A stretch of 64,000 nt of DNA. It comes from Corynebacterium kefirresidentii (GTDB lineage Bacteria > Actinomycetota > Actinomycetes > Mycobacteriales > Mycobacteriaceae). This document shows positions 19,283 to 27,732 of this stretch, piece after piece (positions within the stretch are counted from its first letter, which is position 1; every line of letters begins with the position of its first letter). Where the stretch lies: contig NGUZ01000003.1 of assembly GCA_002154655.1 (NCBI GenBank), forward strand, positions 119,879-183,878. The letters are read 5' to 3'. Below the pieces are notes generated by a model. The model did not search any database. It was not told the DNA's origin and saw nothing but the letters and a program-made list of their open reading frames with translations. The translations under genes and the position numbers were made by a program.

Positions 19283-19753
19283 ATGACTTCCGCCGGAAAA
19301 TCTCGCTCAGCCGCCCGCTATGGCTCTCGGGGGCCTTCTGAAAAGAACTCAGGTAGCTGGACTAATAAGGCGCTGGTGCTGATCTTTATCGCCATTTTTA
19401 TCGCGCTCATCTTCTTTGGCTTCCGGTACTTTCAACAAAAGGAGCGCGTGAACGCGCAGGTTTCCATCGTGACCCAAGAGGTTTTGAGCGATGACACCAC
19501 CCGCGTCTGGGTCGACGTCACCCGTAACCACACCGATGAAGAGGCTTATTGCATTGTCCAAGCCTTTGATTATTCCAAGTCCGAAGTAGGCCGACGCGAG
19601 TTTCCTGTTCCCGCTGGCGGAAATGAAACCCAGCGTATCGCTGTTGACGTCCCGACCAACGCCCGCGCCGTCGCTGGCGGCGCTTATGGTTGCTCTGGCA
19701 ATATCCCCGAATACTTGGATATGGATAACCCTGACTACGCGGAAAGCCGCTAG
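19283..19753 (+). CDS. DUF4307 family membrane-anchored protein
   Basis: A short basic N-terminus is followed by one membrane segment (ALVLIFIAIFIALIFFGF, about residues 31-50) and an extracytoplasmic domain of about 105 residues with two cysteines (EAYCIVQAF, GAYGCSGNI) that could form a disulfide. Family and location between mca and greA match Rv1081c. ATG 19283 is preferred over the GTG 9 bp upstream. Function is unknown; the domain looks like an Ig-like beta sandwich. Confidence 0.82.
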   Translation: MTSAGKSRSAARYGSRGPSEKNSGSWTNKALVLIFIAIFIALIFFGFRYFQQKERVNAQVSIVTQEVLSDDTTRVWVDVTRNHTDEEAYCIVQAFDYSKSEVGRREFPVPAGGNETQRIAVDVPTNARAVAGGAYGCSGNIPEYLDMDNPDYAESR

Positions 19754-19873
19754 CCGCGTGTGCTAGGATTTGTAGCGCCTAGAACTGGGCATTTGCCTAG
19801 TTCCACTTTTACTTATGGCCCCAGGGACAACTAGGGGCTTTGACCACAATTCCTATCTACGGAAGGTTGCAGA

Positions 19874-20395
19874 ATGGCTGAGCAGCAAAAGCAGTACATC
19901 ACCCCAGAAACCAAGGCGAAGCTCGAGGCCGAGCTGCAGGAGCTTATCGATCATCGCCCAGTAGTCGCGGCTGAGATCAACGAGCGCCGTGAGGAAGGCG
20001 ACCTCAAGGAGAACGCCGGTTACGATGCTGCTCGTGAAATGCAGGACCAGGAAGAGGCCCGCATCAAGCAGATCTCTGAGGTCCTCGCGAATGCCACCAC
20101 CGAGCGCGGTGCTGTTCAGGAGGGTGTAGCCCACACTGGTTCCGTAGTTCACGTTTACTACAACGGCGACAAGGACGATAAGGAGACCTTCCTCATCGGT
20201 ACCCGCGCCGCTGCTTCTGACAACAAGGATTTGGAAACCTATTCGGAGCAGTCCCCGCTGGGCGCTGCCATCCTCGGCGCGCAGGAAGGTGAGACCCGCG
20301 AGTACACCGCTCCGAATGGCAAGACCATTTCCGTCACCATCGAATCCGCTGCGCCGTATGATTCTGCTAAGGCCGCTACTCCGCGCGAGTCCTAA
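19874..20395 (+). CDS. greA: Transcription elongation factor GreA
   Basis: It rescues backtracked RNA polymerase by stimulating transcript cleavage. An N-terminal coiled-coil hairpin (TKAKLEAELQELIDHRPVVA, then the acidic tip RREEGDLKENAGYDAAREMQ holding the catalytic acidic residues) is followed by an FKBP-like C-terminal domain (SPLGAAILGAQEGETREYTA). Length 173. It is preceded by an ACGGAAGG ribosome binding site. The small lipoprotein gene lies 41 bp downstream and shares the terminator at 20725-20750. Confidence 0.96.
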   Translation: MAEQQKQYITPETKAKLEAELQELIDHRPVVAAEINERREEGDLKENAGYDAAREMQDQEEARIKQISEVLANATTERGAVQEGVAHTGSVVHVYYNGDKDDKETFLIGTRAAASDNKDLETYSEQSPLGAAILGAQEGETREYTAPNGKTISVTIESAAPYDSAKAATPRES

Positions 20396-20436
20396 ACTTT
20401 AAGCCAATTACCACTTTGGAGAAAGAGCATATCCCC

Positions 20437-20715
20437 ATGAAGAAGTTCTCCCGTTACGCTGCCGCTGGTCTCGTCTTCACCGCCGGCCTCTCCCTCGCTG
20501 CTTGCCACCCACCCAACCAGCAGGACTCTGATTCCAAGGTAGAAAATGCTTCTACCTTCACTGGTGAGGCCCCAATGCAAAAGGACGCTGACACCAGCTC
20601 TTCCGCACCTGAGTCCGTTGTTCAAGAGCAGCAGCCTGTAGTTGAGTCCGGTGTCCCTGAGGAGCCAGCACAGCCGCACCTGAATGGTACCGCCACCGAG
20701 CTGCCGCAGCAGTAA
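20437..20715 (+). CDS. Small hypothetical lipoprotein
   Basis: A 92-residue protein with a clean signal peptide and lipobox (GLSLAAC, Cys near residue 23). The mature 70 residues are polar and low in complexity (Ser, Gln, Glu, Pro) without a recognisable fold. GAGAAAGAG upstream serves as ribosome binding site. It is co-transcribed with greA or read from its own promoter in the 41-bp gap. Function is unknown. Confidence 0.8.
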   Translation: MKKFSRYAAAGLVFTAGLSLAACHPPNQQDSDSKVENASTFTGEAPMQKDADTSSSAPESVVQEQQPVVESGVPEEPAQPHLNGTATELPQQ

Positions 20716-20724
20716 AAAAGACGG

Positions 20725-20750
20725 AAGGGCCGAGGGTTTCCTCGGCCCTT
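20725..20750. terminator. Bidirectional terminator between greA-lipoprotein and the Gly-rich gene
   Basis: An 11-bp perfect stem (aagggccgagg/cctcggccctt) with a GTTT loop is followed by TTTC on the plus strand and by CTTTTTTAC a few bases further on the minus strand. It separates convergent genes whose stops are 42 bp apart. Confidence 0.93.
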
Positions 20751-20757
20751 TTTCATG

Positions 20758-22587
20758 TTATTTTTCCACGTTTACTTCCCGCACCCAGTCCCCGATTACG
20801 CCGGGCACTACAGCGGGCGGCTCGCCTAATAGGTCGCGTTTATTGGGGTCCCTTTCGACCTGCGTAGTCACGGACTTTACGCGCTTTTTCTCACTATCCT
20901 TACCGCGCATCCCCATCATCGGGCCATAAGCCCGCGCCCCGCCAGTAGAACGACCGGCATTGCCCCCGCGCGTTGCCGCGCTGTTTTCGCCACTTCCGGT
21001 TCCAAGACCAAGGCTGCCGCCCGCACCGGCACGCATACCGGAACCTCCTACGATTCCTGTACCGGCGCCAAGACCTGCGCGCGAACCAACTCCAGCGTAG
21101 GGAATTGCCGCGCCAGTTCCGCGTCCAAGGCTTTGGCCCAGTTGCGCACCCCTTCCGGCATGCCTTATATCGGCGCTGCTGCTGAAGATTCCCGGGCCGG
21201 CTCCGAACCCACCACGCAGTGGCTGTTGCTTACCAAGAGCACCGCGACCGGCATCTGCAGGCCTTCCGGATGCCATCATTGGTGCCATACTCCCGCTCGC
21301 AGAATGTGCATTAACTGATGGCGCAACCGGGCCGCTACCGTTGAGCGTCCCCGTACTCACTCCAGCACCAACGGGATGTGCTGTGCCACTAGGAACCTGC
21401 CCCATCACCCCATTCGCTGCAATAGCCCCCGGCATCGATGCCCCTTGGGTGGATACTTTGTTGCCCCCAATGGTTACTTGTTCTCCCAGCCCCAAGCCTT
21501 CCAGCGCATTTCTGCCACTAGTATGCATCTGCTGGTGAAAATCGCTGATTTCCTGCGGGCTCATCCCCACAGCATCCAACCCGTTCACGTTTCCATTGAC
21601 AACGTCAAAGTTTCCGGGGCCCAAATCGCCTCGCGCAATCGCCTCCGCAATCTTCTTCGGCCACACCACTGCTTCGGTAGTGTAGCGCTGACCATCACCT
21701 TCCACTCCGGCAAGTCCCGCATCGACGCCTCCGCCTCCCGACGCCGGCGATTGCTCCATCAATGCATGTTGGTAAGGCATGGCCTCTATCGCGAACCGCT
21801 GCAGGTCTGGTTGCAGCATGGCCAATGCGGCCTTTTCCGCAATTTCACGCTCCACCGGTTCTGGGATTGCCATCACTTCCATAGCCATAGCCATCGCGGC
21901 CGGCTGCATCCCCATGAGCTTGGCATGGAATCCGGTTAGCTTCTCCCCCATGACCTTTGCATTTGCCACAAAATGGCTTCCCGACGCCGCCACCTCCCGA
22001 ATCTTCGCCGCAGCCCTCGACGTAGCCTCGCTATCATTCTCGCTTTCCAAAGACCCGGCTGCTTCCTCTAACCCACTGACAATATCGTCGACTTCCGACG
22101 CCAATGAGCTCCACCGCGCATTTGCCTCCGACACATTCCAAATCTGTGTCGACATCAGGTCCGTCGCCAGCTTCACGATGTCGGTGCCAACATTCACCAC
22201 CGGCATAGAAAACCCGAAGGGACTGTACCCTGGCTCCGGCTGGTTCATAATCGGCATAGACTCAATGCCTATGTCCCCACCCGCATCCGCAATCTCCATT
22301 CCCCTGCTATTCGCGTCCTCCTGCGCCTGAAAACCCCGTGCTTCTCGACCTAAGCTGTCATCCAACCATTCAAGTTGTTGAGAAAACGCTCTAATCGAAT
22401 TACTAGCCGAGCCTGGATCTGTCTCAAGCACTCGCTGGTGGACGGCCCCGACATGGTCTATCCCAATTACTGGAGAGAATCCCGCAGTAAGTGGTGACCT
22501 AGCTTGCCCTACCAGTGAGTTCATTTCGCGCCGCATTGTTGAAGTTTTTAATGCTGCAGACAAGATACTTTCCGTACGAATTTTCAT
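20758..22587 (-). CDS. Gly/Ala-rich protein resembling type VII secretion-associated (PPE-like) proteins
   Basis: 609 residues. The N-terminal 250 are helical, with a WXG-like stretch (ANARWSSLASEVDDIVSGLE). Then come a Met-rich helical segment (AMAMAMEVMAIPEPVERE) and a long Gly/Ala/Ser-rich, low-complexity region (about 370-560). A conserved-looking C-terminal block follows: TTQVERDPNKRDLLGEPP and then a VVPGVIG motif. There is no signal peptide. Layout plus a DUF3558 lipoprotein gene 19 bp upstream fits ESX-secreted or ESX-linked proteins of Actinobacteria, but no ESX core gene is in the window. Start ATG 22587 has GGGGGAAG before it. Confidence 0.65.
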   Translation of the reverse strand: MKIRTESILSAALKTSTMRREMNSLVGQARSPLTAGFSPVIGIDHVGAVHQRVLETDPGSASNSIRAFSQQLEWLDDSLGREARGFQAQEDANSRGMEIADAGGDIGIESMPIMNQPEPGYSPFGFSMPVVNVGTDIVKLATDLMSTQIWNVSEANARWSSLASEVDDIVSGLEEAAGSLESENDSEATSRAAAKIREVAASGSHFVANAKVMGEKLTGFHAKLMGMQPAAMAMAMEVMAIPEPVEREIAEKAALAMLQPDLQRFAIEAMPYQHALMEQSPASGGGGVDAGLAGVEGDGQRYTTEAVVWPKKIAEAIARGDLGPGNFDVVNGNVNGLDAVGMSPQEISDFHQQMHTSGRNALEGLGLGEQVTIGGNKVSTQGASMPGAIAANGVMGQVPSGTAHPVGAGVSTGTLNGSGPVAPSVNAHSASGSMAPMMASGRPADAGRGALGKQQPLRGGFGAGPGIFSSSADIRHAGRGAQLGQSLGRGTGAAIPYAGVGSRAGLGAGTGIVGGSGMRAGAGGSLGLGTGSGENSAATRGGNAGRSTGGARAYGPMMGMRGKDSEKKRVKSVTTQVERDPNKRDLLGEPPAVVPGVIGDWVREVNVEK

Positions 22588-22606
22588 TCTTCCCCCGAGT
22601 TATTCA

Positions 22607-23329
22607 TTAAAGTATTTCAGCCATTATTTGCTCGACTTCCGAGCATTTCTCTTGAAGATTGCTTTCAAAGCCGTAACCAGAATGGCTCACGGTAATATAG
22701 CCACGCTCTGTCTGAACTCCGCCAGTACAGAACATGTCATCAAACAACTCATTTTTGACAAAGTCCACTGGCAACAGTTTTTCATCACCGTCCGGCTTTT
22801 TGAGTTCTAACAGTTCCTCATCCGCCGGAGTCCTTATCGAGCTCGAAAATCCCACGACTCCCGATCGTTGAGAAGTGTCTGTAAGAGAATATGTGCAAAG
22901 AGAGAAGCCAGATTCCCTTACTACATCTCCTTCTAACTTCCCGACTCCCATATTTTTCAAAGCTTCATCTGGAATCTCCGTACACGGATCGAAAAGCTCG
23001 AAACTTGGATCAGCCGGATCGAATTCCCCCAGTGGCGGTAGGACGCCGGAAGATTCCCCCGACCCCGTGGCGCCGGCCTCCCCCGATTGGCCGGCGCCTT
23101 TCACATTTTTCTCGCCGTCGGTACGTGCCGATTCCCCCTGATTACTGTCCGCGTCATCCCCCAGGTCCCCGTTGGTTCCCCCTGCACCGTCGGCCGAACT
23201 AATGCCGCCAGTCTCGTCCACATTCGTGGCTTCCTCTGACGCGCTCCTCGTACCGATGTCCGCAACGCAGCTACCCAGCACAACGGAGCTACTGACCATC
23301 AACGTTGCTACGGTTACCTGACGCTTCAC
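22607..23329 (-). CDS. DUF3558 family lipoprotein
   Basis: A signal peptide with lipobox (SSSVVLGSC, Cys near residue 21) is followed by a Gly/Asp/Ser-rich linker of about 75 residues and a DUF3558 domain marked by FDPCTEIPDEALKNMGV, ESGFSLCTYSL and two further Cys that likely make disulfides. I start at GTG 23329, behind GAAGGA, giving 240 residues. It is the first gene of a two-gene operon with the Gly-rich protein. DUF3558 lipoproteins are common beside type VII secretion-type genes in Actinobacteria. Function is unknown. Confidence 0.82.
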   Translation of the reverse strand: MKRQVTVATLMVSSSVVLGSCVADIGTRSASEEATNVDETGGISSADGAGGTNGDLGDDADSNQGESARTDGEKNVKGAGQSGEAGATGSGESSGVLPPLGEFDPADPSFELFDPCTEIPDEALKNMGVGKLEGDVVRESGFSLCTYSLTDTSQRSGVVGFSSSIRTPADEELLELKKPDGDEKLLPVDFVKNELFDDMFCTGGVQTERGYITVSHSGYGFESNLQEKCSEVEQIMAEIL

Positions 23330-23651
23330 AACAATCCTTCGCGCACTCACTTTCTGACGAGAGGAACAGAGAAAGTGAAGAAGAGAACTCTTCACTTCGT
23401 TTTCCTGTTCCGGTACACAGCATGCACGGAACTCCACGAATTTTCTACGCAACCAAGAAGGTTAACGGCGATTTAACAAAATTATTCGCCCCATATGTCA
23501 CATCCATAACGCCTAAAAGGCGAAGTTTCCTGCTTATTAGCTGTACTACTCCTGAGGCCACCCTCCTAGACCAAATAAAGCCTAAACCCTCACTTTATCC
23601 CCCGAACTACCCCACTAATTACACGCTTGTAAGCGTTTTATGGCAGCAAAA
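23330..23651. other. AT-rich intergenic region upstream of the DUF3558 operon
   Basis: About 320 bp between the DUF3558 start and the terminator of the Bax1-I gene. It is clearly richer in A+T than the flanking genes (for example around 23440-23500 and 23570-23640). I see no convincing gene, repeat or structured RNA. It must hold the promoter of the minus-strand operon. Confidence 0.6.
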
Positions 23652-23675
23652 AGGCCCGCATCTCAGTGCGGGCCT
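23652..23675 (-). terminator. Terminator of the Bax1-I family gene
   Basis: On the minus strand AGGCCCGCA and TGCGGGCCT form a 9-bp stem with a 6-base loop followed by TTTTTGCTGCC. It lies 15 bp after the gene's stop. Confidence 0.9.
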
Positions 23676-23689
23676 ACGTGAAAAGTTGA

Positions 23690-24457
23690 TTAGTCTCGCT
23701 GGAAATAGCTCAAGAGACGAAGAATCTCAGTGTAGAGCCAAACCAAGGTCACAGCGAGGCCGAGAGCTACGCCCCAAGCATTGCTAGCGGGAGCGCCGGC
23801 ACGGATCATACGGTCAGCCTGATCAAAGTCAGTCAGGAAGGACAGCGCACCAAGAACGATGCAAACAAGCGAGAAGATAATGGCAATCGGGCCGCCATCA
23901 CGCAAAGGGTTGAAGTCGAAGAAGATTGCGCCCAAGAAGTTAACCAACGCCATGACAGCAACTCCGGCGACCAAGCCGAAGAGGATCTTGGTGAACTTCG
24001 GGGTCACCTTAACTGCACCGGTCTTGTACACAATCAACATGCCGATGAATACACCAATGGTTCCAACGATTGCCTGGCCGATGATAGCCATTCCGCCTTC
24101 ACCTTGGAAGTTCACATTGGCAAACATGAAGGAGAAGCCACCAACGAATAGGCCCTCAAATACGGCGTAAATCAGTGTGACCGCAGCAGAACCCCACTTC
24201 TTGCCAAAAGAGGCAACCAGCACAGTAATGAAGCCACCGATGCCACCGACCAGAGTCAAGGCCATGGCAATACCTGGATTTACCATTCCCAGCCCAAAAT
24301 TGATGGCTGCGGCGACGATAATGACGCCGAGGGTGATGCCTGTCTTGGTGACGACGTCATCCACGGTCATTGGACGAGCAGCTTCGTCCCCGTATCCAGA
24401 ATTTTGGCGGGTACTATTTTCGGTCAGAGAACTCATTACCGGATTGCTTGAACGCAC
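23690..24457 (-). CDS. Bax inhibitor-1 / YccA family membrane protein
   Basis: 255 residues with seven hydrophobic segments after a polar 50-residue N-terminus that begins with RSSNPVMSSLTE, the usual start of actinobacterial members. Conserved pieces include FSFMFANVNFQGEGG and SFLTDFDQADRMIRAGAP; the latter is the characteristic acidic last-helix motif. The family includes calcium-leak channels such as BsYetJ, but the bacterial role is unsettled. The start is GTG 24457, behind AGAAAGGA. Single-gene unit. Confidence 0.9.
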   Translation of the reverse strand: MRSSNPVMSSLTENSTRQNSGYGDEAARPMTVDDVVTKTGITLGVIIVAAAINFGLGMVNPGIAMALTLVGGIGGFITVLVASFGKKWGSAAVTLIYAVFEGLFVGGFSFMFANVNFQGEGGMAIIGQAIVGTIGVFIGMLIVYKTGAVKVTPKFTKILFGLVAGVAVMALVNFLGAIFFDFNPLRDGGPIAIIFSLVCIVLGALSFLTDFDQADRMIRAGAPASNAWGVALGLAVTLVWLYTEILRLLSYFQRD

Positions 24458-24608
24458 GGTTGTCCTTTCTAAGAGAGGTGCAATTTAGCTATCTCATCCT
24501 GTTCAACGAGACACCGCCCTATAAAGTTCCGCAGTCTTTCCCTGTAGCTAAAAGTTTTGCGAACAGTTTCCGCATAAAGGCTGTGGAGACTTACCAAAAC
24601 AAAATCTC

Positions 24609-24658
24609 GAGACACCATAGGAACGATGTCTCGAGACTTCACACGGTGCCCCCAGTGG
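24609..24658. repeat. Left copy: IS right-end remnant plus duplicated tRNA-Leu 3' end
   Basis: This 50-bp stretch repeats 26045-26098 with a 3-base gap and a 1-base gap. Its first part matches the right end of the adjacent IS (aggaacgatgtctcgagact). Its last 16 bases, acggtgcccccagtgg, are a copy of the 3' end of tRNA-Leu(UAA) and abut the IS left end at 24659. It looks like the footprint of an earlier, related insertion at the same tRNA. Confidence 0.75.
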
Positions 24659-26082
24659 TGTCTGATTCCATGACATCGTTCCGCTCTGTCTCACGACATC
24701 CTTCCGCCTCACAAGGCCCTGATGTGCCACAACATCGTTCCGCTGTTCCCACACAATCACCCCAACAGGGAAAATGAGGCCACACGCACCAACCCAGGAT
24801 GTAGCGAGACATACTTCCGCTCAAAATGGAGCATGGGCAAGAAACACACCTCCTACAAAGTCATCGTCGAAACCATCCTCGCAACCGGCATGAGCCATAA
24901 AGATGCCGCCGCACTCTTTAACGTCAGCACCCGCTGGATCCGCGAACTTATCCACCGCTATCGCACAGGTGGCTACCAAGCACTAGAACCACGCTCCCGG
25001 CGCCCGCACTCCAACCCCAGACAAGTGCCAGAGGGCACGGTTAAAACCATCCTTGACATCCGACAACACCTAGAAAACACCGGCCAAGACAACGGCGCCC
25101 ACACCATCCGCTGGCACCTTCAACAACAAAAAATAACCCCACTACCAGCAGCATCGACTATCCACCGCATACTCAAACGCCACGGCTGGGTCATCGAACA
25201 ACCTCACAAAAGGCCACGCAGTTCCTGGAAACGATTCCAAGCAGACCAACCAAACGAAACCTGGCAACTCGACTACAGCCACTGGTACCTCAACAACAAT
25301 CAACGCGTAGCCATCCTGACCATCATCGACGACCACTCACGCTTTGTCATCGCTTGCACAGCCGTCGAACACGAAACCGGCACCAACGTCATCGACACCT
25401 TCATATCCGCAGGTAACAAACATGGATTCCCTAAATCCACCCTCACCGACAACGGCAGCGTATTCACCACGAAGCTCTACAGAAGAGCCGACACTCGCAA
25501 CGGCTTCGAGCAGCTACTGCTCCAAATGGGCATCCACCAAAAGAATGGAACCCCATACCATCCCCAAACCCAAGGAAAAGTCGAGCGCTTCCACCAAACA
25601 CTCCAAAAAGCCCTGCACACAAGGCCATTCGCCCACAACATCGGCGAGCTAAACCAACAACTCGATGACATCATCGACTACTACAACAACCACCGACCCC
25701 ACCGAGCACTCAACAGACAAACGCCAGCACAGGCCTACAAACGACTACCCAAAGCCCAACCACTCGATATCCCCATCGGCACCGACAACCGACTACGCCG
25801 AGACAAAGTCGACAACGACGGAAAAGTAACCCTCCGCTGGGCCGGCACGATGCGCAAACTCTACGTCGGAAGAAAACACCGCACCAACGAAATCATGCTC
25901 ATCTGCATCAACAACGACATCACTGCCATTAACCCCCACACAGGCGAAATCTGGGGCCGATACCACCTAGACAAAACCAAAAAATACCACCGCAACCAAC
26001 TCGGCGAAATCTAGAAAACGAACCCCCAAAACGAAGAAAGCCCCGAGACACCGAAATAGGAACGATGTCTCGAGACTTCACA
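24659..26082 (+). mobile_element. IS481-family insertion sequence at the 3' end of tRNA-Leu
   Basis: A 1424-bp element with one transposase gene. The ends are TGT...ACA, as usual in this family. The imperfect terminal repeats each carry GACATCGTTCC exactly 13 bases in from the tip. Further GACATC-TTCC copies follow inside the left end (near 24700 and 24738) and may be transposase-binding sites. It is flanked by a 16-bp direct repeat, acggtgcccccagtgg, which is the 3' end of the tRNA, so insertion regenerated an intact tRNA gene. The boundaries are inferred from these ends. Confidence 0.8.
24833..26014 (+). CDS. IS481-family transposase (DDE, rve integrase core)
   Basis: An N-terminal helix-turn-helix region (HKDAAALFNVSTRWIRELIH, about residues 21-40) is followed by a DDE catalytic core with D in TWQLDYSHWYL, D in STLTDNGSVF and E in QGKVERFHQTLQKAL. 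The spacing and NNHRPHRALNRQTPAQAY are typical of IS481/IS3-type enzymes. The start is chosen at MGKKHTSYK (24833), giving 393 residues in one uninterrupted frame, so the element may be active. Codon use is more A-rich (many AAC/ACC/AAA) than the host genes, consistent with transfer. Confidence 0.93.
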   Translation: MGKKHTSYKVIVETILATGMSHKDAAALFNVSTRWIRELIHRYRTGGYQALEPRSRRPHSNPRQVPEGTVKTILDIRQHLENTGQDNGAHTIRWHLQQQKITPLPAASTIHRILKRHGWVIEQPHKRPRSSWKRFQADQPNETWQLDYSHWYLNNNQRVAILTIIDDHSRFVIACTAVEHETGTNVIDTFISAGNKHGFPKSTLTDNGSVFTTKLYRRADTRNGFEQLLLQMGIHQKNGTPYHPQTQGKVERFHQTLQKALHTRPFAHNIGELNQQLDDIIDYYNNHRPHRALNRQTPAQAYKRLPKAQPLDIPIGTDNRLRRDKVDNDGKVTLRWAGTMRKLYVGRKHRTNEIMLICINNDITAINPHTGEIWGRYHLDKTKKYHRNQLGEI

Positions 26083-26098
26083 ACGGTGCCCCCAGTGG
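26045..26098. repeat. Right copy: IS right end plus tRNA-Leu 3' end
   Basis: This is the partner of 24609-24658. It comprises the IS right end to 26082 followed by acggtgcccccagtgg, whose bases from 26087 on belong to the tRNA gene. The copy here is the functional one. Confidence 0.75.
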
Positions 26099-26160
26099 GA
26101 CTCGAACCCACACTGAATCGATTTTAAGTCGACTGCCTCTGCCGATTGGGCTATGGGGGC
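26087..26160 (-). tRNA. tRNA-Leu(UAA) with a short variable loop
   Basis: A 74-base cloverleaf. Acceptor GCCCCCA pairs with TGGGGGC and the discriminator is A. The anticodon stem GTCGA/TCGAT encloses loop CTTAAAA, giving anticodon UAA (reads UUA, leucine). The T arm is GTGGG-TTCGAGT-CCCAC. CCA is not encoded. The variable region is only 5 bases (TCAGT), whereas tRNA-Leu normally has a long variable arm, so the leucine identity rests on the anticodon alone. An IS481 element abuts the 3' end. Confidence 0.82.
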
Positions 26161-26199
26161 AAGGCAAGAAATATTTTAGGCTACCTTGCCCCGCAAGAG

Positions 26200-27165
26200 T
26201 TAACGAGGGGTACCCTCTGCAGCAAGACCTGCAATAATGCCGTCGAGAATGTCCTTTTCACTAATGAAGAAACTACGCGCAGCGCAATTTCGCTCGATTA
26301 GTTGCATGATACCTTCCACGGCTACTGCCCCACCGCCGATGACATCGGCACGGCCGGGGTGAATGACGGGGTTGAGGGCGCGGACGTCGGAAGGCAGGGC
26401 AATAAGCTGCTGCAAGAGCACGCGCAGGGCACCGAAACGGAGCTCAGAGCCGTGAATGGCATCGGCATCGTAACGCTCGAGGCCTTGCGCCAGTGCGGAC
26501 AGTGTGGTGAAAGTGCCCGCACAGCCGACGATGGTACGAGCCTTAGAAATAGGTACTATGTCCTCGACCTCGGCTGTTCGCTCACCGACGTACTCCGAAG
26601 CGATCTCGATCTCCGATTCGGTAGGTGGATCGGTGCGCATGATGCGCTCGGTCAGCCTGACGCACCCCATGCGCGCCGAATGAGTACCCAAGATTTCGCC
26701 ATCCGCCGTTCCTACAACGAACTCAGTCGAGCCGCCACCCAGATCAATCACGCAAAATGGACCGCGGTCTGGCTCTAAATCGGCCACAGCGCCATTAAAG
26801 GACAACAGGGCCTCTTCCTCGCCCGAAACAACTTCTGCCTGAGCACCTGGCTGGATTTGGCCGAGCAGCTCAGCGGTCATATCGAAGAATTCCTGCTGAT
26901 TCTTGGCATCGCGAGTAGCAGAGGTAGCGACCATCCGCACCCGGGAGACCTTTTCAAACTTCATTTGGCGAACATAGCCCTCCAGGGCCACGCGTGCACG
27001 GTCAAGAGCCGCAGGGGCGATTTCACCTGTGGCATCCACGCCCTCTCCCAGACGGATGATTTCCATCGTACGAGTAATATCGCGGACCTTTCCATCATCT
27101 TGAACTTCAGAGATAAGCAGACGAATTGAATTAGTTCCGCAATCAATCGCAGCAACGCGAGTCAT
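26200..27165 (-). CDS. ppx: Exopolyphosphatase / Ppx-GppA family phosphatase
   Basis: It releases phosphate from polyphosphate (or the 5' phosphate of pppGpp). It has the actin-like ASKHA fold with the phosphate loops AAIDCGTNSIRLLISE (residues 5-20) and CVIDLGGGSTEFVVG, and ends in the family block VIHPGRADVIGGGAVAVEGI. Length 321 is the short single-module type, like Rv1026. It is the last gene of the ftsB-DUF501-ppx run, 10 bp after DUF501. Confidence 0.93.
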   Translation of the reverse strand: MTRVAAIDCGTNSIRLLISEVQDDGKVRDITRTMEIIRLGEGVDATGEIAPAALDRARVALEGYVRQMKFEKVSRVRMVATSATRDAKNQQEFFDMTAELLGQIQPGAQAEVVSGEEEALLSFNGAVADLEPDRGPFCVIDLGGGSTEFVVGTADGEILGTHSARMGCVRLTERIMRTDPPTESEIEIASEYVGERTAEVEDIVPISKARTIVGCAGTFTTLSALAQGLERYDADAIHGSELRFGALRVLLQQLIALPSDVRALNPVIHPGRADVIGGGAVAVEGIMQLIERNCAARSFFISEKDILDGIIAGLAAEGTPR

Positions 27166-27175
27166 AGCATTCCTC

Positions 27176-27724
27176 CTATTCCGCGTTCGAAAAATCGAAC
27201 TGCGCTAGGTCAATTCCCAAATCTTCTACCGTGGGCCAATCCTGGGGGATGGCACTTCCTCGAAGCTTGCCATGGTCGGCGGCCATAGCTACCGCTTCAG
27301 TTCCCAATCGGAAATGCTGCGGCCCCTCAGCCAAGGCGTAGGCAATGAGCACGTGCAGGCACTTCACGCGATCCGGCATACCTCCACCGGAGAAATCGGT
27401 GCCGAGATCTTCGATGTCATTGCGCTTGGACAAAAAGTATTCATGTGCACGCTGGTAATCAGCAGCCAAGTCCTCATCCTCACGCAGTCGGGATTCCATC
27501 CACTTCATGACATGGGCAACTTCCAAGCGTGAAGCTTCGGCCGTAAGCCGTGGGTCAGTGAGGTAATAGAGGGTGGGGAATGGAGTGCCGTCGGCAAGCT
27601 TGGGCGCTGTCTTAATCACCGCAGGCTGGCCATCTGGCGTGCGATAAGAAATCTCCAGTACTCCGCGCGGAGTGCGGCCCAATTGCTCAGTTACTACAGC
27701 GATGTCTGCATCAGTGACGGTCAT
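27176..27724 (-). CDS. DUF501 family protein
   Basis: 182 residues, soluble. Family blocks visible are LGRTPRGVLEISYRTPDGQP, PFPTLYYLTDPRLTAEASRLE, FSGGGMPDRVKCLHVLIAYA and the C-terminal HGKLRGSAIPQDWP. The Cys and His in MPDRVKCLHVL are invariant in the family. It is found almost always between ftsB and ppx in Actinobacteria, as here. The function is unknown. Spacing to ftsB is 8 bp and to ppx 10 bp, so it is operonic. Confidence 0.9.
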   Translation of the reverse strand: MTVTDADIAVVTEQLGRTPRGVLEISYRTPDGQPAVIKTAPKLADGTPFPTLYYLTDPRLTAEASRLEVAHVMKWMESRLREDEDLAADYQRAHEYFLSKRNDIEDLGTDFSGGGMPDRVKCLHVLIAYALAEGPQHFRLGTEAVAMAADHGKLRGSAIPQDWPTVEDLGIDLAQFDFSNAE

Positions 27725-27732
27725 GCGGACAA

